A stretch of 64,000 nt of DNA from Cytophagales bacterium. GTDB taxonomy: Bacteria > Bacteroidota > Bacteroidia > Cytophagales > Cyclobacteriaceae. Below the pieces are notes generated by a model that ran no database searches, was not told the origin of the DNA, and worked only from the letters and a program-made list of their open reading frames with translations. This document shows, in pieces, positions 9,179 through 16,964 of the stretch; the first letter of the stretch is position 1, and each line of letters opens with the position of its first letter. Position numbers and translations under genes: made by a program. The stretch lies in assembly GCA_033344775.1 (NCBI GenBank), contig JAWPMT010000002.1:496001-560000 (forward strand), given 5' to 3'.

Positions 9179-9471
9179 TTTGAAAGTTTAGAAGACGATT
9201 TACTATTGACGGACCTGTTACTGCCTGATTTAGTTAACTGTTGAAGTTCATCGAACATTTCATTGCGAACTTTCTGTTTCGCTTTGATCAGTCTGATACT
9301 TGTACTGTAGATCAAATCCTCATTTGAAGGTCTTACAGAATCCTCATGATTGAAGAACTTATTAATCGTGGGCCTTGTCAGCCCCGTTACTTCTTGAAGT
9401 AGCCGAGGATAACTATCAAAGTGGGCCGTCAATTGTTCTTTAAGATGTAGAACTTCCTCTTTGTTGTACAT
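9175..9471 (-). CDS. Helix-turn-helix DNA-binding protein, first gene of element operon
   Basis: A 98-residue protein; residues about 20-60 (LLQEVTGLTRPTINKFFN) fit a helix-turn-helix with recognition helix TRPTINKFF, followed by a Ser/Lys-rich tail. It heads the minus-strand operon that runs to the glycosyltransferase. The gene is preceded by a TATGTTTG promoter box and a perfect inverted repeat, which it or the divergent Xre regulator may bind. It does not match a repressor family I can name. Confidence 0.65.
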   Translation of the reverse strand: MYNKEEVLHLKEQLTAHFDSYPRLLQEVTGLTRPTINKFFNHEDSVRPSNEDLIYSTSIRLIKAKQKVRNEMFDELQQLTKSGSNRSVNSKSSSKLSK

Positions 9472-9503
9472 AAAGCCTATTTAATTGTAGTTGTTGAATT
9501 GTA

Positions 9504-9529
9504 TGATGTATTTTATTACATCAAACATA
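9504..9529 (-). promoter_or_regulatory. Promoter and operator of the element's minus-strand operon
   Basis: A perfect inverted repeat TGATGTA-N6-TACATCA (9504-9523) touches a TATGTTTG box (9529-9522 on the minus strand), an exact match to the Bacteroidota -7 consensus TAnnTTTG. The start ATG is at 9471, so the repeat would cover the transcription start, a typical repressor position. Confidence 0.5.
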
Positions 9530-9662
9530 AAACAAATACGAATTAAAAAGCTAATTATTATGAAAATAAAATCACTATTATGAATTAAGACTATGCTTAA
9601 TTCAAATTAAAGTGTAAATTCGCTGGACAAGAAATTGTAAATAAAAAGTAAAGTAAAAAAGC

Positions 9663-9701
9663 ATCGTTTTGGGCGGTCTATTCGTTAAAACGATAACTTT
9701 C
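9663..9701 (+). promoter_or_regulatory. Promoter and operator of the Xre regulator
   Basis: An inverted repeat ATCGTTTT-N16-AAAACGAT (9663-9694) spans the interval between a TTTG (9668-9671) and a TAACTTTC box (9694-9701), which matches TAnnTTTG at seven of eight positions. The spacer of 22 bp is slightly long. A repressor bound here would block the promoter of the Xre gene at 9764, suggesting autoregulation. Confidence 0.4.
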
Positions 9702-9763
9702 GAGTTCAAACGAAATCGAAGCAACTAAATAAACAACACTGAAATCCCTAAGCGCTAAATTAA

Positions 9764-10477
9764 ATGGACAACAAACTAGAAGGCATTAACCTAAGATTCA
9801 TTCAGGCTGTTGATCACGTGATTGATGTACATAAGGTGGCAGGTATGGAGCCTAAATCCGCCAGGTCGTTGAGTGAATTCATCGGAAAGGATCCCAATAC
9901 GATTTCCAGGATAAGACAAGGGTCAAAGGATGTATCGGCTGAGCAAGTCAAACGACTTGCTGCACTTTGTGGGATAGATCTTAATTTTTTCTACAATGAA
10001 AATATTCAGCTGATCTATCAGGCAGATATGTTCAATGAGGAAAACCTCAAACGGTCAATTGAGGGGCAGACCATCAATATGGATTTCTCCAACTCCGGAA
10101 ACGATAACACGAACCTTCAATTAGGGGCTGGTGATTTCTCTGGAAACATTTACAATAATGGAGCCTCTAGCGCGGAACATAGCCATAGAGATACGCATTA
10201 TCACTTCCATAAAGCGGAACAACTTGTAAAGACCATACCAGCTCAATTTCAACAGAGCCTTACCAATCAACTACAGGAAATTAAATTAAGCTATATGAAG
10301 CTTGAAAGAGAACTCTTAGACAGGACAGAAGAGCTAAAAAAAATAACCAAAGAGTATTTGGCAGAAATCAAACTATCTCAGGCAAACCAAACCGATTTAA
10401 TGGAACAATTAAAGAAAGAACGGGAAGCAAAAGACGATCTTTATCTGAGATACATCAAATCACTGGAGAATAAGTAA
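9764..10477 (+). CDS. Xre-type regulator with C-terminal coiled coil
   Basis: This 237-residue protein has an N-terminal Cro/CI-type helix-turn-helix: SLSEFIGKDPNTISRIRQG and SAEQVKRLAALCGIDLNFF, residues about 35-75. The middle is Asn- and His-rich (a SHRDTHYHFHK stretch), and residues about 155-235 form a long coiled coil (LERELLDRTEELKK and onward). Such a layout suits an oligomeric repressor. It is transcribed away from the minus-strand operon and towards the recombinase, with palindromes at both promoters, so it is the likely switch controlling the element. It starts at ATG 9764. Confidence 0.8.
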   Translation: MDNKLEGINLRFIQAVDHVIDVHKVAGMEPKSARSLSEFIGKDPNTISRIRQGSKDVSAEQVKRLAALCGIDLNFFYNENIQLIYQADMFNEENLKRSIEGQTINMDFSNSGNDNTNLQLGAGDFSGNIYNNGASSAEHSHRDTHYHFHKAEQLVKTIPAQFQQSLTNQLQEIKLSYMKLERELLDRTEELKKITKEYLAEIKLSQANQTDLMEQLKKEREAKDDLYLRYIKSLENK

Positions 10478-10500
10478 ATAACGCAATCAATAGCGTTATT
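10477..10500 (+). terminator. Hairpin after the Xre regulator
   Basis: The arms AATAACGC and GCGTTATT enclose an 8-base loop directly at the regulator's stop codon. There is no run of T on the 3' side, so it is a weak intrinsic terminator or an mRNA-end hairpin. Confidence 0.4.
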
Positions 10501-10552
10501 TAGAAACATAATTTATTTATACCCCGTATAAAATCATGCGGGTTAAAAAAAG

Positions 10553-10682
10553 ATGAACAGCTTCGAAGAAAAGCTTAAGCAATCCATTGTTGCTCAAATC
10601 AGATGATTTTCAGAACATTGACCTTCGACAGGAAAATGGAAAGGTTGTTTCTATCCAAAGGACATTAAAAAAGAAATTATAG
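10553..10682 (+). pseudogene. Possible frameshifted small ORF before the recombinase
   Basis: From ATG 10553 the frame reads MNSFEEKLKQSIVAQIR and stops. In another frame the text continues SDDFQNIDLRQENGKVVSIQ and ends RTLKKKL-stop at 10682, and the joined sequence of about 43 residues looks like one small hydrophilic protein. A single-base change around 10600 would restore it. It could be a decayed accessory gene, a sequencing error, or chance. No other gene occupies 10501-10761. Confidence 0.3.
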
Positions 10683-10761
10683 CTATGATAAATAATCAGG
10701 CGTATTGCGGTCATTGTATTCTTGATGTAATCCACATGAGAGTGCTATTGACAGAGTGGAA

Positions 10762-10938
10762 ATGTCTAATTCAAAAAAGAGTAAAAAGACAAGAAGATTA
10801 ACCATTGAAAAAGTAAGAGAAAAGACTAGATATAGAGATTTATCGGATGAAGAAGCAGAAGTAATAATTGGTCAATTGGATCGATTAGCTGAAATCATTG
10901 TAAAACATGTCATTTATGAAGCACCTGAAAGAGTTTGA
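10762..10938 (+). CDS. Small acidic/basic accessory protein upstream of recombinase
   Basis: A 58-residue protein, basic at the N-terminus (SNSKKSKKTRR) with an amphipathic acidic helix DLSDEEAEVIIGQLDRLAEI. The longest frame uses GTG 10756, but ATG 10762 is the more normal start. It overlaps the recombinase start by 32 bp, so the two are coupled. Small proteins with a SDEEAE-type helix recur directly upstream of serine recombinases in this phylum, from family knowledge; a recombination directionality or regulatory role is possible but not shown. Confidence 0.65.
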   Translation: MSNSKKSKKTRRLTIEKVREKTRYRDLSDEEAEVIIGQLDRLAEIIVKHVIYEAPERV

Positions 10939-12649
10939 TAAATTCATACATAAGAAGTCGGATGAGATTGACTTAAATAAGAATGTATGGCTTTACACAC
11001 GAGTATCTTCTAAAGATCAATATGTGAACCAGAGTCTTGAAAATCAGAAAAAGTATGGTATTGAATATTGCGTAAAGAATGAATATATCTTATCAAAAAC
11101 TTTTGGAGAGACTTATGAGAGTGCACGAGGAGACTTCACCAGGCGAGAGTTCAAAAGTCTTATAGAGAGCGTGAAAAGGTCTAGGAGGCGGCCATTTGCC
11201 ATACTTCTGTATAAGATGAGTAGGTTTTCCAGAACAGGTGGGCATGCGATCTCTTTAGCAACAGAGCTTATAGAAGTATTAGGGGTCCACCTTATTGAAG
11301 TTTCTAGTGGTAAGAGTACTTTGACCGAGCGGGGAAAGCTTGAAATATATGAGCGACTTCTAAAAGCTCGTGAGGAGAATATTGAGAGGTTAGAAATGAC
11401 CGTGCCAGGAATGACTAGCTTCGTTGAAAATGGTAATTGGCTTGGACGAGTCCCACGTGGATATGATCACTTTGGCCCAAGAGTGAAGGATACTACTAAA
11501 ATTAGTGGGGAACAGAAAATTGTCATAAATGGAGAAGGGAAAATACTAAAGGAAGCCTGGAAGAAGAAGGCGCTTGGATCGAAAGATTCTGAAATACTTA
11601 TATTTCTTAGAGAGAAGGGAGTCAATTTCACCAAACAAGCTCTAAGTAGAATGTGGCGAAAACCATTTTATTGCGGAATCATTGTCCATAACATGCTTGG
11701 TGAGAAAGTTGTGAAAGGGAATCATCAGGCTTTGGTATCGCAAAAAGATTTTCTTAAAATTAACCGAGATTTAGAGCGGAATAAAAAGGGGTATGACAGT
11801 TCCAATGATGAAGAAAATCTTCCACTTAACAATTTCGTTCGAAGCCTCGATTGTGGAACTTCCTACTCAGGCTATTGTGTAAGGAAAAAAGGGTTATACT
11901 ATTACAAGAATAATAGAACGGGTAGCAGAGAGAATATTAGAGCGGAAAAGCTTCATGAAAGCTTTGTTGACCTTCTAAGGGAAATTGAGCTAGACAAGGC
12001 CATTGATGCCGATCTTCTTGCCCTCGCCATCAGAGATAAAATTCAAGACATCTATAAGGTAGATGTGGAATCACAAGAGTTGATTAAAAAGAGAGTTCTT
12101 GAAATAGATTCCAGGCTAACCAGCTTAAAGAGAAAATACATGGTTCTTGATCTAATTAGCAAAGAGGACTATGATTTGTTTAAGGCTGAATTGGACCAAG
12201 AAAAGGCTCAATTATTGAAGGATTCTGAAAATACAATTTCAGAGTTCTCGAACCTACAAGAAATTATTAGTAAGGGTGTAAGAATATCCCAAAACATATC
12301 GATTCTGTGGCTTAAAAGCGGTTTTCAGCTTAAAAAGGCATTGCAAAATGTGATCTTCCCTGAAGGAATACTGTTCGACTTTAAAAACAAGGTTTCTCGA
12401 ACCCAAAGAGTCAATGAAATTTTTCAATTAAACTATTCAATATCAATGAGTTACTGCAAAAAACCAAAAAGGACAAGTCTCAAATTTGAAACTTGTCCTA
12501 TGATAGTAGCGGGAGGAGGACTCGAATCGCACCGGCGACCCGGCTCCGACCTTCGGGCTCATAACCTGACGAGCTTTGATAATCTGAATTTTTGGGATGG
12601 TTGCGAATACAGACTTAAACAACAAAAAAAGGCCAACTTTTCAAGTTAG
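10907..12649 (+). CDS. Large serine recombinase (element integrase)
   Basis: The N-terminal resolvase domain is clear: WLYTRVSSKDQ with the catalytic Ser near residue 36, then ESARGDFTRREF and the basic LLYKMSRFSRTGG around residues 95-110. A recombinase DNA-binding domain follows (RVPRGYDHFGP, REKGVNFTKQALSRMWRKPFYCG, ALVSQKDF), then a zinc-ribbon-like stretch that retains few cysteines (SLDCGTSYSGYCVRKKGLYYY), then a coiled coil (about 400-450). It would integrate and excise the element. The last 55 or so residues (from about AGGGLESHRRPGSDLR) are translated antisense through the damaged tRNA copy and a terminator, so this tail is an artefact of the attachment junction; the protein's natural end probably differs in the excised form. 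It starts at ATG 10907 inside the preceding gene. Confidence 0.88.
   Translation: MSFMKHLKEFDKFIHKKSDEIDLNKNVWLYTRVSSKDQYVNQSLENQKKYGIEYCVKNEYILSKTFGETYESARGDFTRREFKSLIESVKRSRRRPFAILLYKMSRFSRTGGHAISLATELIEVLGVHLIEVSSGKSTLTERGKLEIYERLLKAREENIERLEMTVPGMTSFVENGNWLGRVPRGYDHFGPRVKDTTKISGEQKIVINGEGKILKEAWKKKALGSKDSEILIFLREKGVNFTKQALSRMWRKPFYCGIIVHNMLGEKVVKGNHQALVSQKDFLKINRDLERNKKGYDSSNDEENLPLNNFVRSLDCGTSYSGYCVRKKGLYYYKNNRTGSRENIRAEKLHESFVDLLREIELDKAIDADLLALAIRDKIQDIYKVDVESQELIKKRVLEIDSRLTSLKRKYMVLDLISKEDYDLFKAELDQEKAQLLKDSENTISEFSNLQEIISKGVRISQNISILWLKSGFQLKKALQNVIFPEGILFDFKNKVSRTQRVNEIFQLNYSISMSYCKKPKRTSLKFETCPMIVAGGGLESHRRPGSDLRAHNLTSFDNLNFWDGCEYRLKQQKKANFSS
12470..12499 (-). terminator. Intrinsic terminator behind the damaged tRNA copy
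   Basis: Arms AGGACAAGT and ACTTGTCCT enclose a loop that is itself palindromic. On the minus strand the hairpin is followed by TTTTTGGTTTTTT, a good intrinsic terminator, positioned just as the real tRNA's terminator is. It lies inside the recombinase reading frame. Confidence 0.65.
12504..12575 (-). pseudogene. Damaged tRNA-Met copy with inverted anticodon arm
   Basis: This stretch repeats the 3' part of the intact tRNA-Met at 12662-12734. A 23-bp block (12504-12526) covers the acceptor 3' half and part of the T arm exactly. A 17-bp insertion with a small GC-rich hairpin then interrupts the T stem. CTCCGACCTTCGGG (12544-12557) matches again, after which the anticodon-loop segment is inverted: the plus strand reads CTCATAA here, while the intact gene reads TTATGAG on the plus strand. 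GACGAGCT (12568-12575) matches again and similarity ends. The 5' acceptor half is missing. It looks like an attachment-site remnant left by integration or by an older element, with its own terminator at 12470. Confidence 0.7.
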
Positions 12650-12654
12650 CCTTT
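12628..12654 (-). terminator. Intrinsic terminator of the tRNA-Met gene
   Basis: Near-perfect arms AAAGGCCAACTT and AAGTTAGCCTTT lie 8 bp downstream of the tRNA 3' end on the minus strand and are followed by a run of T. The plus-strand recombinase frame ends at 12649 inside this hairpin. Confidence 0.75.
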
Positions 12655-12661
12655 GTCTTAG

Positions 12662-12734
<73 letters not shown>

Positions 12735-12744
12735 ATGTGGACGG

Positions 12745-12775
12745 CAAAAGTAACACCAAATTGGGAACTACCAAA
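12745..12775 (-). promoter_or_regulatory. Promoter of the initiator tRNA gene
   Basis: On the minus strand TTTG (12775-12772) and TACTTTTG (12752-12745) are separated by exactly 19 bp, an exact match to the Bacteroidota -33/-7 promoter, and lie 10 bp before the tRNA 5' end. Confidence 0.75.
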
Positions 12776-12791
12776 TAATTTTAATTAAATG

Positions 12792-13862
12792 TTAAGGGAT
12801 TTTTTCGGCGTGCACCGTGGATAACATCGAATCGATGTTTTCGGCAAATGCCACGTTGAGGGGGAGGAGGTATTCGCTTTCGACTGGCTTCTTGAAAATC
12901 AGTAGATCCGTAAACCTGACAACACCTTGATAGGCTTGCTCAACGGGCTTTTGATCGATCAGGAATTGGATCTGATGCTTCTTGAGAAGTTCGACGTTTG
13001 AAGCTACCAGGTCATAACCAGAGAGGGTACAAGCAGGGTGAATGTCTTTTAGTGTATTTTGAACCAAAAAGGCTTTCGAGGTGCTGACATGTACAGCTGA
13101 TAGGTCTGGTATACTGTCGAGTGCAGATGATAATGCTTTTTGGAAGGAGGGGCCTTCGTTCAGGCGGATACTGTGAAAGTCCTTCAGGTCGAATCCTTGT
13201 TCCTCCAGGTAGGACTTGAAACCATCTTCCTTTTCACGCGCGTGATCTGCCTTATCCGGATGCTCGTTTACATGGATCATGGCCATTGCGCCTGGTTTTT
13301 TACAATGCACCAGTGACAATTGTCCAGCTAGTCGTCCGCTGTTCAAGTGATGCAGACCAATGTAACATGTGGGGTTCAAGGCTTGAAGGTGCGTGTTGAA
13401 GGTCATGTAGGGCAGACCAGCTTCATCAAATGCATTGAATTGCTGCGGGGCATCATCATGAAAGATGGGCACTGCCAATACACCGTCCGGTTTTTGATTG
13501 ATCGTTTGCTGACAAGCAGATTGGAATGAATCGGATCGATCAATGTCAAACTCAATGATTTGAATGTCAATCCCAAAGGACTTGAATTCTTTGAGACCTG
13601 CCATTAATCCTCGTCTGGCTTTTTGCCAATATTCATCTTGAGCTGAGGAGGGGATGATGGCATTCAGTCGGAATATTCTATTGTTCTTCAGCGTCTTGGC
13701 GATCAGATTCGGTTCGTAATTGATCTCCTTCAGCACAGCCTCCACTTTCTTTCGATTGGACTCGGAGACTTTCCCGCGCTTGTGCAAAACCCGGTCTACG
13801 GTACCTGCTGAAACCTGAGCCAGCTTCGCAATGTCTTTGATCGTGATCTTTTTTTCGGACAT
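12792..13862 (-). CDS. LacI-family repressor of the amino-sugar operon
   Basis: A 356-residue protein with an N-terminal LacI helix-turn-helix (KITIKDIAKLAQVSAGTVDRVL, then LKEINYEPNLIAKTL hinge) and a periplasmic-binding-like effector domain (residues about 65-345). The frame could begin at 13910, but the Met at 13862 starts the MSEKKITIKD that matches the family. It is divergent from the nagB-LmbE operon, and two palindromes in the intervening 150 bp are its probable operators. The ligand domain resembles the ribose/GalNAc-type binding fold, with the effector expected to be the operon's sugar or its phosphate. Confidence 0.88.
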   Translation of the reverse strand: MSEKKITIKDIAKLAQVSAGTVDRVLHKRGKVSESNRKKVEAVLKEINYEPNLIAKTLKNNRIFRLNAIIPSSAQDEYWQKARRGLMAGLKEFKSFGIDIQIIEFDIDRSDSFQSACQQTINQKPDGVLAVPIFHDDAPQQFNAFDEAGLPYMTFNTHLQALNPTCYIGLHHLNSGRLAGQLSLVHCKKPGAMAMIHVNEHPDKADHAREKEDGFKSYLEEQGFDLKDFHSIRLNEGPSFQKALSSALDSIPDLSAVHVSTSKAFLVQNTLKDIHPACTLSGYDLVASNVELLKKHQIQFLIDQKPVEQAYQGVVRFTDLLIFKKPVESEYLLPLNVAFAENIDSMLSTVHAEKIP

Positions 13863-13922
13863 AGGCACTTGGACCTGACGAAGGTACCAACAATTCTTTG
13901 AATCCTCCAATTTTAGTTCGTG

Positions 13923-13957
13923 TGTTCGAACAAATTGTTAGTGTGTTCGAACACACT
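13923..13957. promoter_or_regulatory. Twin palindromic operators for the LacI-type repressor
   Basis: TGTTCGAACA occurs at 13923-13932 and again at 13944-13953, the second within a perfect 18-bp palindrome (13940-13957). The centres are exactly 21 bp apart, two helical turns, so bound dimers would face the same side. The second site covers the -33 region of the nagB-LmbE promoter. A central CG in an odd, symmetric palindrome is typical of LacI-family sites. Confidence 0.75.
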
Positions 13958-13971
13958 TAAAAATATTTTAC

Positions 13972-13979
13972 TATATTTG
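13972..13979 (+). promoter_or_regulatory. -7 box of the amino-sugar operon
   Basis: TATATTTG matches TAnnTTTG exactly, 35 bp before the ATG at 14015 and 14 bp after the second operator palindrome. Confidence 0.6.
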
Positions 13980-14014
13980 TATCATCTTATTCTCTAAACT
14001 CAATTTGAAATAGC

Positions 14015-15940
14015 ATGATGACTTCTGTAATTGATGATTCTTCGAAAACCCTGGAGCGACTACCAGTAAGCATCCATATTAGCGAGAAGGTAGCCAGTGT
14101 GAAAGTGGCCAATGAAATAGCTACGTTGATCCGCAATAAGCAATCCCGAAACGATATGGCGGTATTAGGCCTTGCTACAGGTATGTCACCTGTTCATGTC
14201 TATAAGGAATTGGTACGGATGCATCACGAAGAGGGGTTGAGCTTCAAAAATGTGGTGACCTTCAATTTGGATGAGTACTATCCGATGAGCAAGGAGTCAT
14301 TGTTGAGTTACAATTACTTTATGCATCATCATTTGTTTGATCATGTAGATATTATGCCTGAAAACGTGCACATTCCTGATGGAACCATTGAACTTGAGCA
14401 AATTGGAGAGTTCTGTAGAAATTACGAGAATAAGATTGATCAATATGGAGGCATAGATATTCAGTTGCTGGGTATTGGTAGAACAGGTCACGTGGGCTTC
14501 AATGAACCACCTTCACATGCTGATACCTTGACACGGTTGGTTAAGCTGGATCCGGTGACCATTGCAGATGCGACAAGAGAATTCCTTCGGGAAGACCTGG
14601 TACCTAGAAGAGCGATCACTATGGGGATCAAAAGCATTTTCAAAGCCAAGAAGATCTACTTGATGGCATGGGGAGAGAAGAAGGCTGAAATTGTCCGAAA
14701 GGCAGTAGAGGGCCCGGTGACGAAAGACATTCCTGCCACGTTCCTTCAAAATCATGGAGATGTGGAAGTGTTGATCGACGAAAATGCGTCTTTGGAATTG
14801 ACCCGGATCAAAACACCGTGGGTGGTGTCGCTGGTCGATTGGGATGATCAGAAAGCGAAGAAAGCAGTGATCTGGTTGAGTCAGAAATTGAATAAACCGA
14901 TCCTGAAACTTACTGAAGATGATTATAAGCTAAATGATCTTGGTGATCTGATTGTCTATTATGGCAATTGGCACGATTTGAACATCAAAGTATTCAACGC
15001 ACTACAGCATACTATTACGGGCTGGCCCGGAGGTAAACCCAATGCTGACGATAAGCATCGTCCTGAGAGAGCGACTCCCACTCGGAAACGAGTGATTCTG
15101 TTTAGCCCTCACCCGGATGATGATGTTATTTCCATGGGGGGTACCTTCCTGCGGCTGGTTGAGCAAGGACATGAAGTGCATGTGGCTTATCAGACCTCTG
15201 GAAATATTGCAGTATTTGATGATGATGCCATGCGCTACGCAGATTTCGCCATGGACCTGTTGGAGGCAACCGGGACCCTGAAAGAAGATCATTTCAAATT
15301 AAAGAATGCCGTACACGAAAGTCTTGCCAATAAGAAACAGGGCGATCCAGATATTCCGATCGTGCGTACCATCAAAGGCTTGATCCGTAAAGGAGAAGCG
15401 GCAGCGGGCGCAAGATTCTGTGGATTAGAGGAAGATAAAATCCACTTCCTGAACCTCCCATTTTATGAAACTGGCAAGGTGGAGAAAAGAGGAGTGGGAT
15501 CGGAAGACGTGACCATCGTCAAAAAACTACTCGACGAGGTGAAGCCACATCAGGTATTTGCGGCTGGCGATCTAAGGGATCCACATGGTACGCACAAAGT
15601 TTGCCTGGATGTGATTTTGGAGGCCCTACGCGAGGAAAGAGACGCAAATGCAGCATGGGTTGAAGATTGTTACTTGTGGTTGTATCGGGGTGCATGGCAA
15701 GAATGGCCGATTGATGAAATTGAAATGGCCATCCCAATCAGTCCGTCTGATCTGATGAAGAAACGAAAAGCCATTTTCAAACACCAGTCACAAAAAGACA
15801 CACCTGTTTTTCCTGGTTCTGATTCTCGTGAATTTTGGCAACGAGCAGAGGATCGAAATAAAATGACTGCCCAGACTTATGATAGTTTAGGTCTGACAGA
15901 ATACGAGGCCATCGAGGCTTTTGTTAGATACCATTATTAG
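14015..15940 (+). CDS. NagB-like glucosamine-6-phosphate deaminase fused to LmbE/PIG-L deacetylase
   Basis: A 641-residue two-domain protein. Residues about 20-270 are NagB-like: ATGMSPVHVYKEL for phosphate binding, NLDEYY near 84 and GIGRTGHVGFNEP near 154. Residues about 350-600 are a zinc-dependent LmbE/PIG-L deacetylase: SPHPDDDV near 365 and DPHGTH near 522. Known NagB turns glucosamine-6-phosphate into fructose-6-phosphate and ammonia; LmbE enzymes remove acetyl groups from GlcNAc-type substrates. The usual GxGxDGH aspartate of NagB is Thr here (GRTGH), as I recall for the long Bacteroidota form. No nagA is nearby, so the second domain could supply the deacetylation step (inference). 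It heads an operon with a 9-bp gap to the ROK kinase. The ATG at 14018 is an alternative start. Confidence 0.88.
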   Translation: MMTSVIDDSSKTLERLPVSIHISEKVASVKVANEIATLIRNKQSRNDMAVLGLATGMSPVHVYKELVRMHHEEGLSFKNVVTFNLDEYYPMSKESLLSYNYFMHHHLFDHVDIMPENVHIPDGTIELEQIGEFCRNYENKIDQYGGIDIQLLGIGRTGHVGFNEPPSHADTLTRLVKLDPVTIADATREFLREDLVPRRAITMGIKSIFKAKKIYLMAWGEKKAEIVRKAVEGPVTKDIPATFLQNHGDVEVLIDENASLELTRIKTPWVVSLVDWDDQKAKKAVIWLSQKLNKPILKLTEDDYKLNDLGDLIVYYGNWHDLNIKVFNALQHTITGWPGGKPNADDKHRPERATPTRKRVILFSPHPDDDVISMGGTFLRLVEQGHEVHVAYQTSGNIAVFDDDAMRYADFAMDLLEATGTLKEDHFKLKNAVHESLANKKQGDPDIPIVRTIKGLIRKGEAAAGARFCGLEEDKIHFLNLPFYETGKVEKRGVGSEDVTIVKKLLDEVKPHQVFAAGDLRDPHGTHKVCLDVILEALREERDANAAWVEDCYLWLYRGAWQEWPIDEIEMAIPISPSDLMKKRKAIFKHQSQKDTPVFPGSDSREFWQRAEDRNKMTAQTYDSLGLTEYEAIEAFVRYHY

Positions 15941-15949
15941 TTTGCCATC

Positions 15950-16921
15950 ATGGAGTTGATATTAGGGGTAGACATAGGAGGAACCTATACGAAATACGGC
16001 GCCATCGATAATGAAGGTGACCTGCTATTTCAAGGGCGTATTCCCACTAGAGAAGCTGATAATTTTGCAGATTTCACGATCGCTTTTGCCGAGGAAATTG
16101 ATAAACGTCTAAGTAGTTTTTCCTGTCACTTGAAAGGAATTGGTGTGGGTTCTCCGATGGGGAGCCCACTTACCGGACGGATTACAGGAGCAGTAAATCT
16201 GGAAGAAGTATGGAGCCTCGATGTTCCACTTGTGGAGGTATTTGAACAGCAATTTAAAGTGCCTACTTTCCTGATGAATGATAGTAATGCGGCGGCAGTA
16301 GGAGAGAAGTATTATGGTCTTGCCAAGCCCTATCAGGATTTTCTGGTGTTGACTTTAGGAACTGGATTAGGTTGTGGGATTTACAGCGATGGATCCTTAT
16401 TGATCGGAAGAAGTGGAGCGGCTGGTGAAGTGGGTCACACTACGGTAGTGCCTGATGGTCGGGATTGCAATTGTGGAAGAAAGGGCTGTTTAGAGACGTA
16501 TGTCTCGGCAACGGGACTGGTACGAACGGCCAATGAATTGATCGAAGCGGGATATGCTTCTGATGCCCATGTCAAATATGACAATGCTGAAAGTATTTCT
16601 TTAGCTGCAACTGCAGGCGACCCGTTGGCCCAGGAAACTTTTAAAGTGACTGGTAAACACCTTGGGAATGCCCTGGCAGATTTATCTGCGATATTTGATC
16701 CTGAAGCGATCATTCTTGCGGGAGGGTTATCGAATGCCGGCGATCTGCTGCTCGACCCAGTGAAGGAAACTTTTGAAGATCAATTGCTTCAATCGTTGAA
16801 AGGCACGATCGACCTTTGGACTTCAGATTCCAAATTCAAAAACAAAGCAGTCCTGGGTGCGGCTAGTTACGCACGAGAGAAATTATCAAGCCCTGAACTG
16901 GAATTGGTCGAGGAGCTTTGA
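15950..16921 (+). CDS. ROK-family sugar kinase
   Basis: A 323-residue kinase with the N-terminal ATP-binding DIGGTYTKYG (residues 6-15), catalytic NDSNAAA near 105, GTGLGCGI near 142, the ROK zinc-binding CNCGRKGCLE near 173 preceded by GEVGH, and the C-terminal adenosine motif ILAGGLSNAGD. Glucokinase and N-acetylglucosamine or N-acetylmannosamine kinases share this pattern. Placement right behind the NagB-LmbE fusion favours phosphorylation of N-acetylglucosamine at C6 before the fusion acts. Cytoplasmic; no regulatory helix-turn-helix is attached. Confidence 0.87.
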   Translation: MELILGVDIGGTYTKYGAIDNEGDLLFQGRIPTREADNFADFTIAFAEEIDKRLSSFSCHLKGIGVGSPMGSPLTGRITGAVNLEEVWSLDVPLVEVFEQQFKVPTFLMNDSNAAAVGEKYYGLAKPYQDFLVLTLGTGLGCGIYSDGSLLIGRSGAAGEVGHTTVVPDGRDCNCGRKGCLETYVSATGLVRTANELIEAGYASDAHVKYDNAESISLAATAGDPLAQETFKVTGKHLGNALADLSAIFDPEAIILAGGLSNAGDLLLDPVKETFEDQLLQSLKGTIDLWTSDSKFKNKAVLGAASYAREKLSSPELELVEEL

Positions 16922-16964
16922 AACTTCAGCACCTAATATCTTTTTTATTTTATAGTTTAGTGAC

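Noticed and set aside
13863-13910. 16-residue extension of the LacI-type regulator
   Set aside because: The Met at 13862 starts directly before the conserved helix-turn-helix; the extension has no family counterpart.
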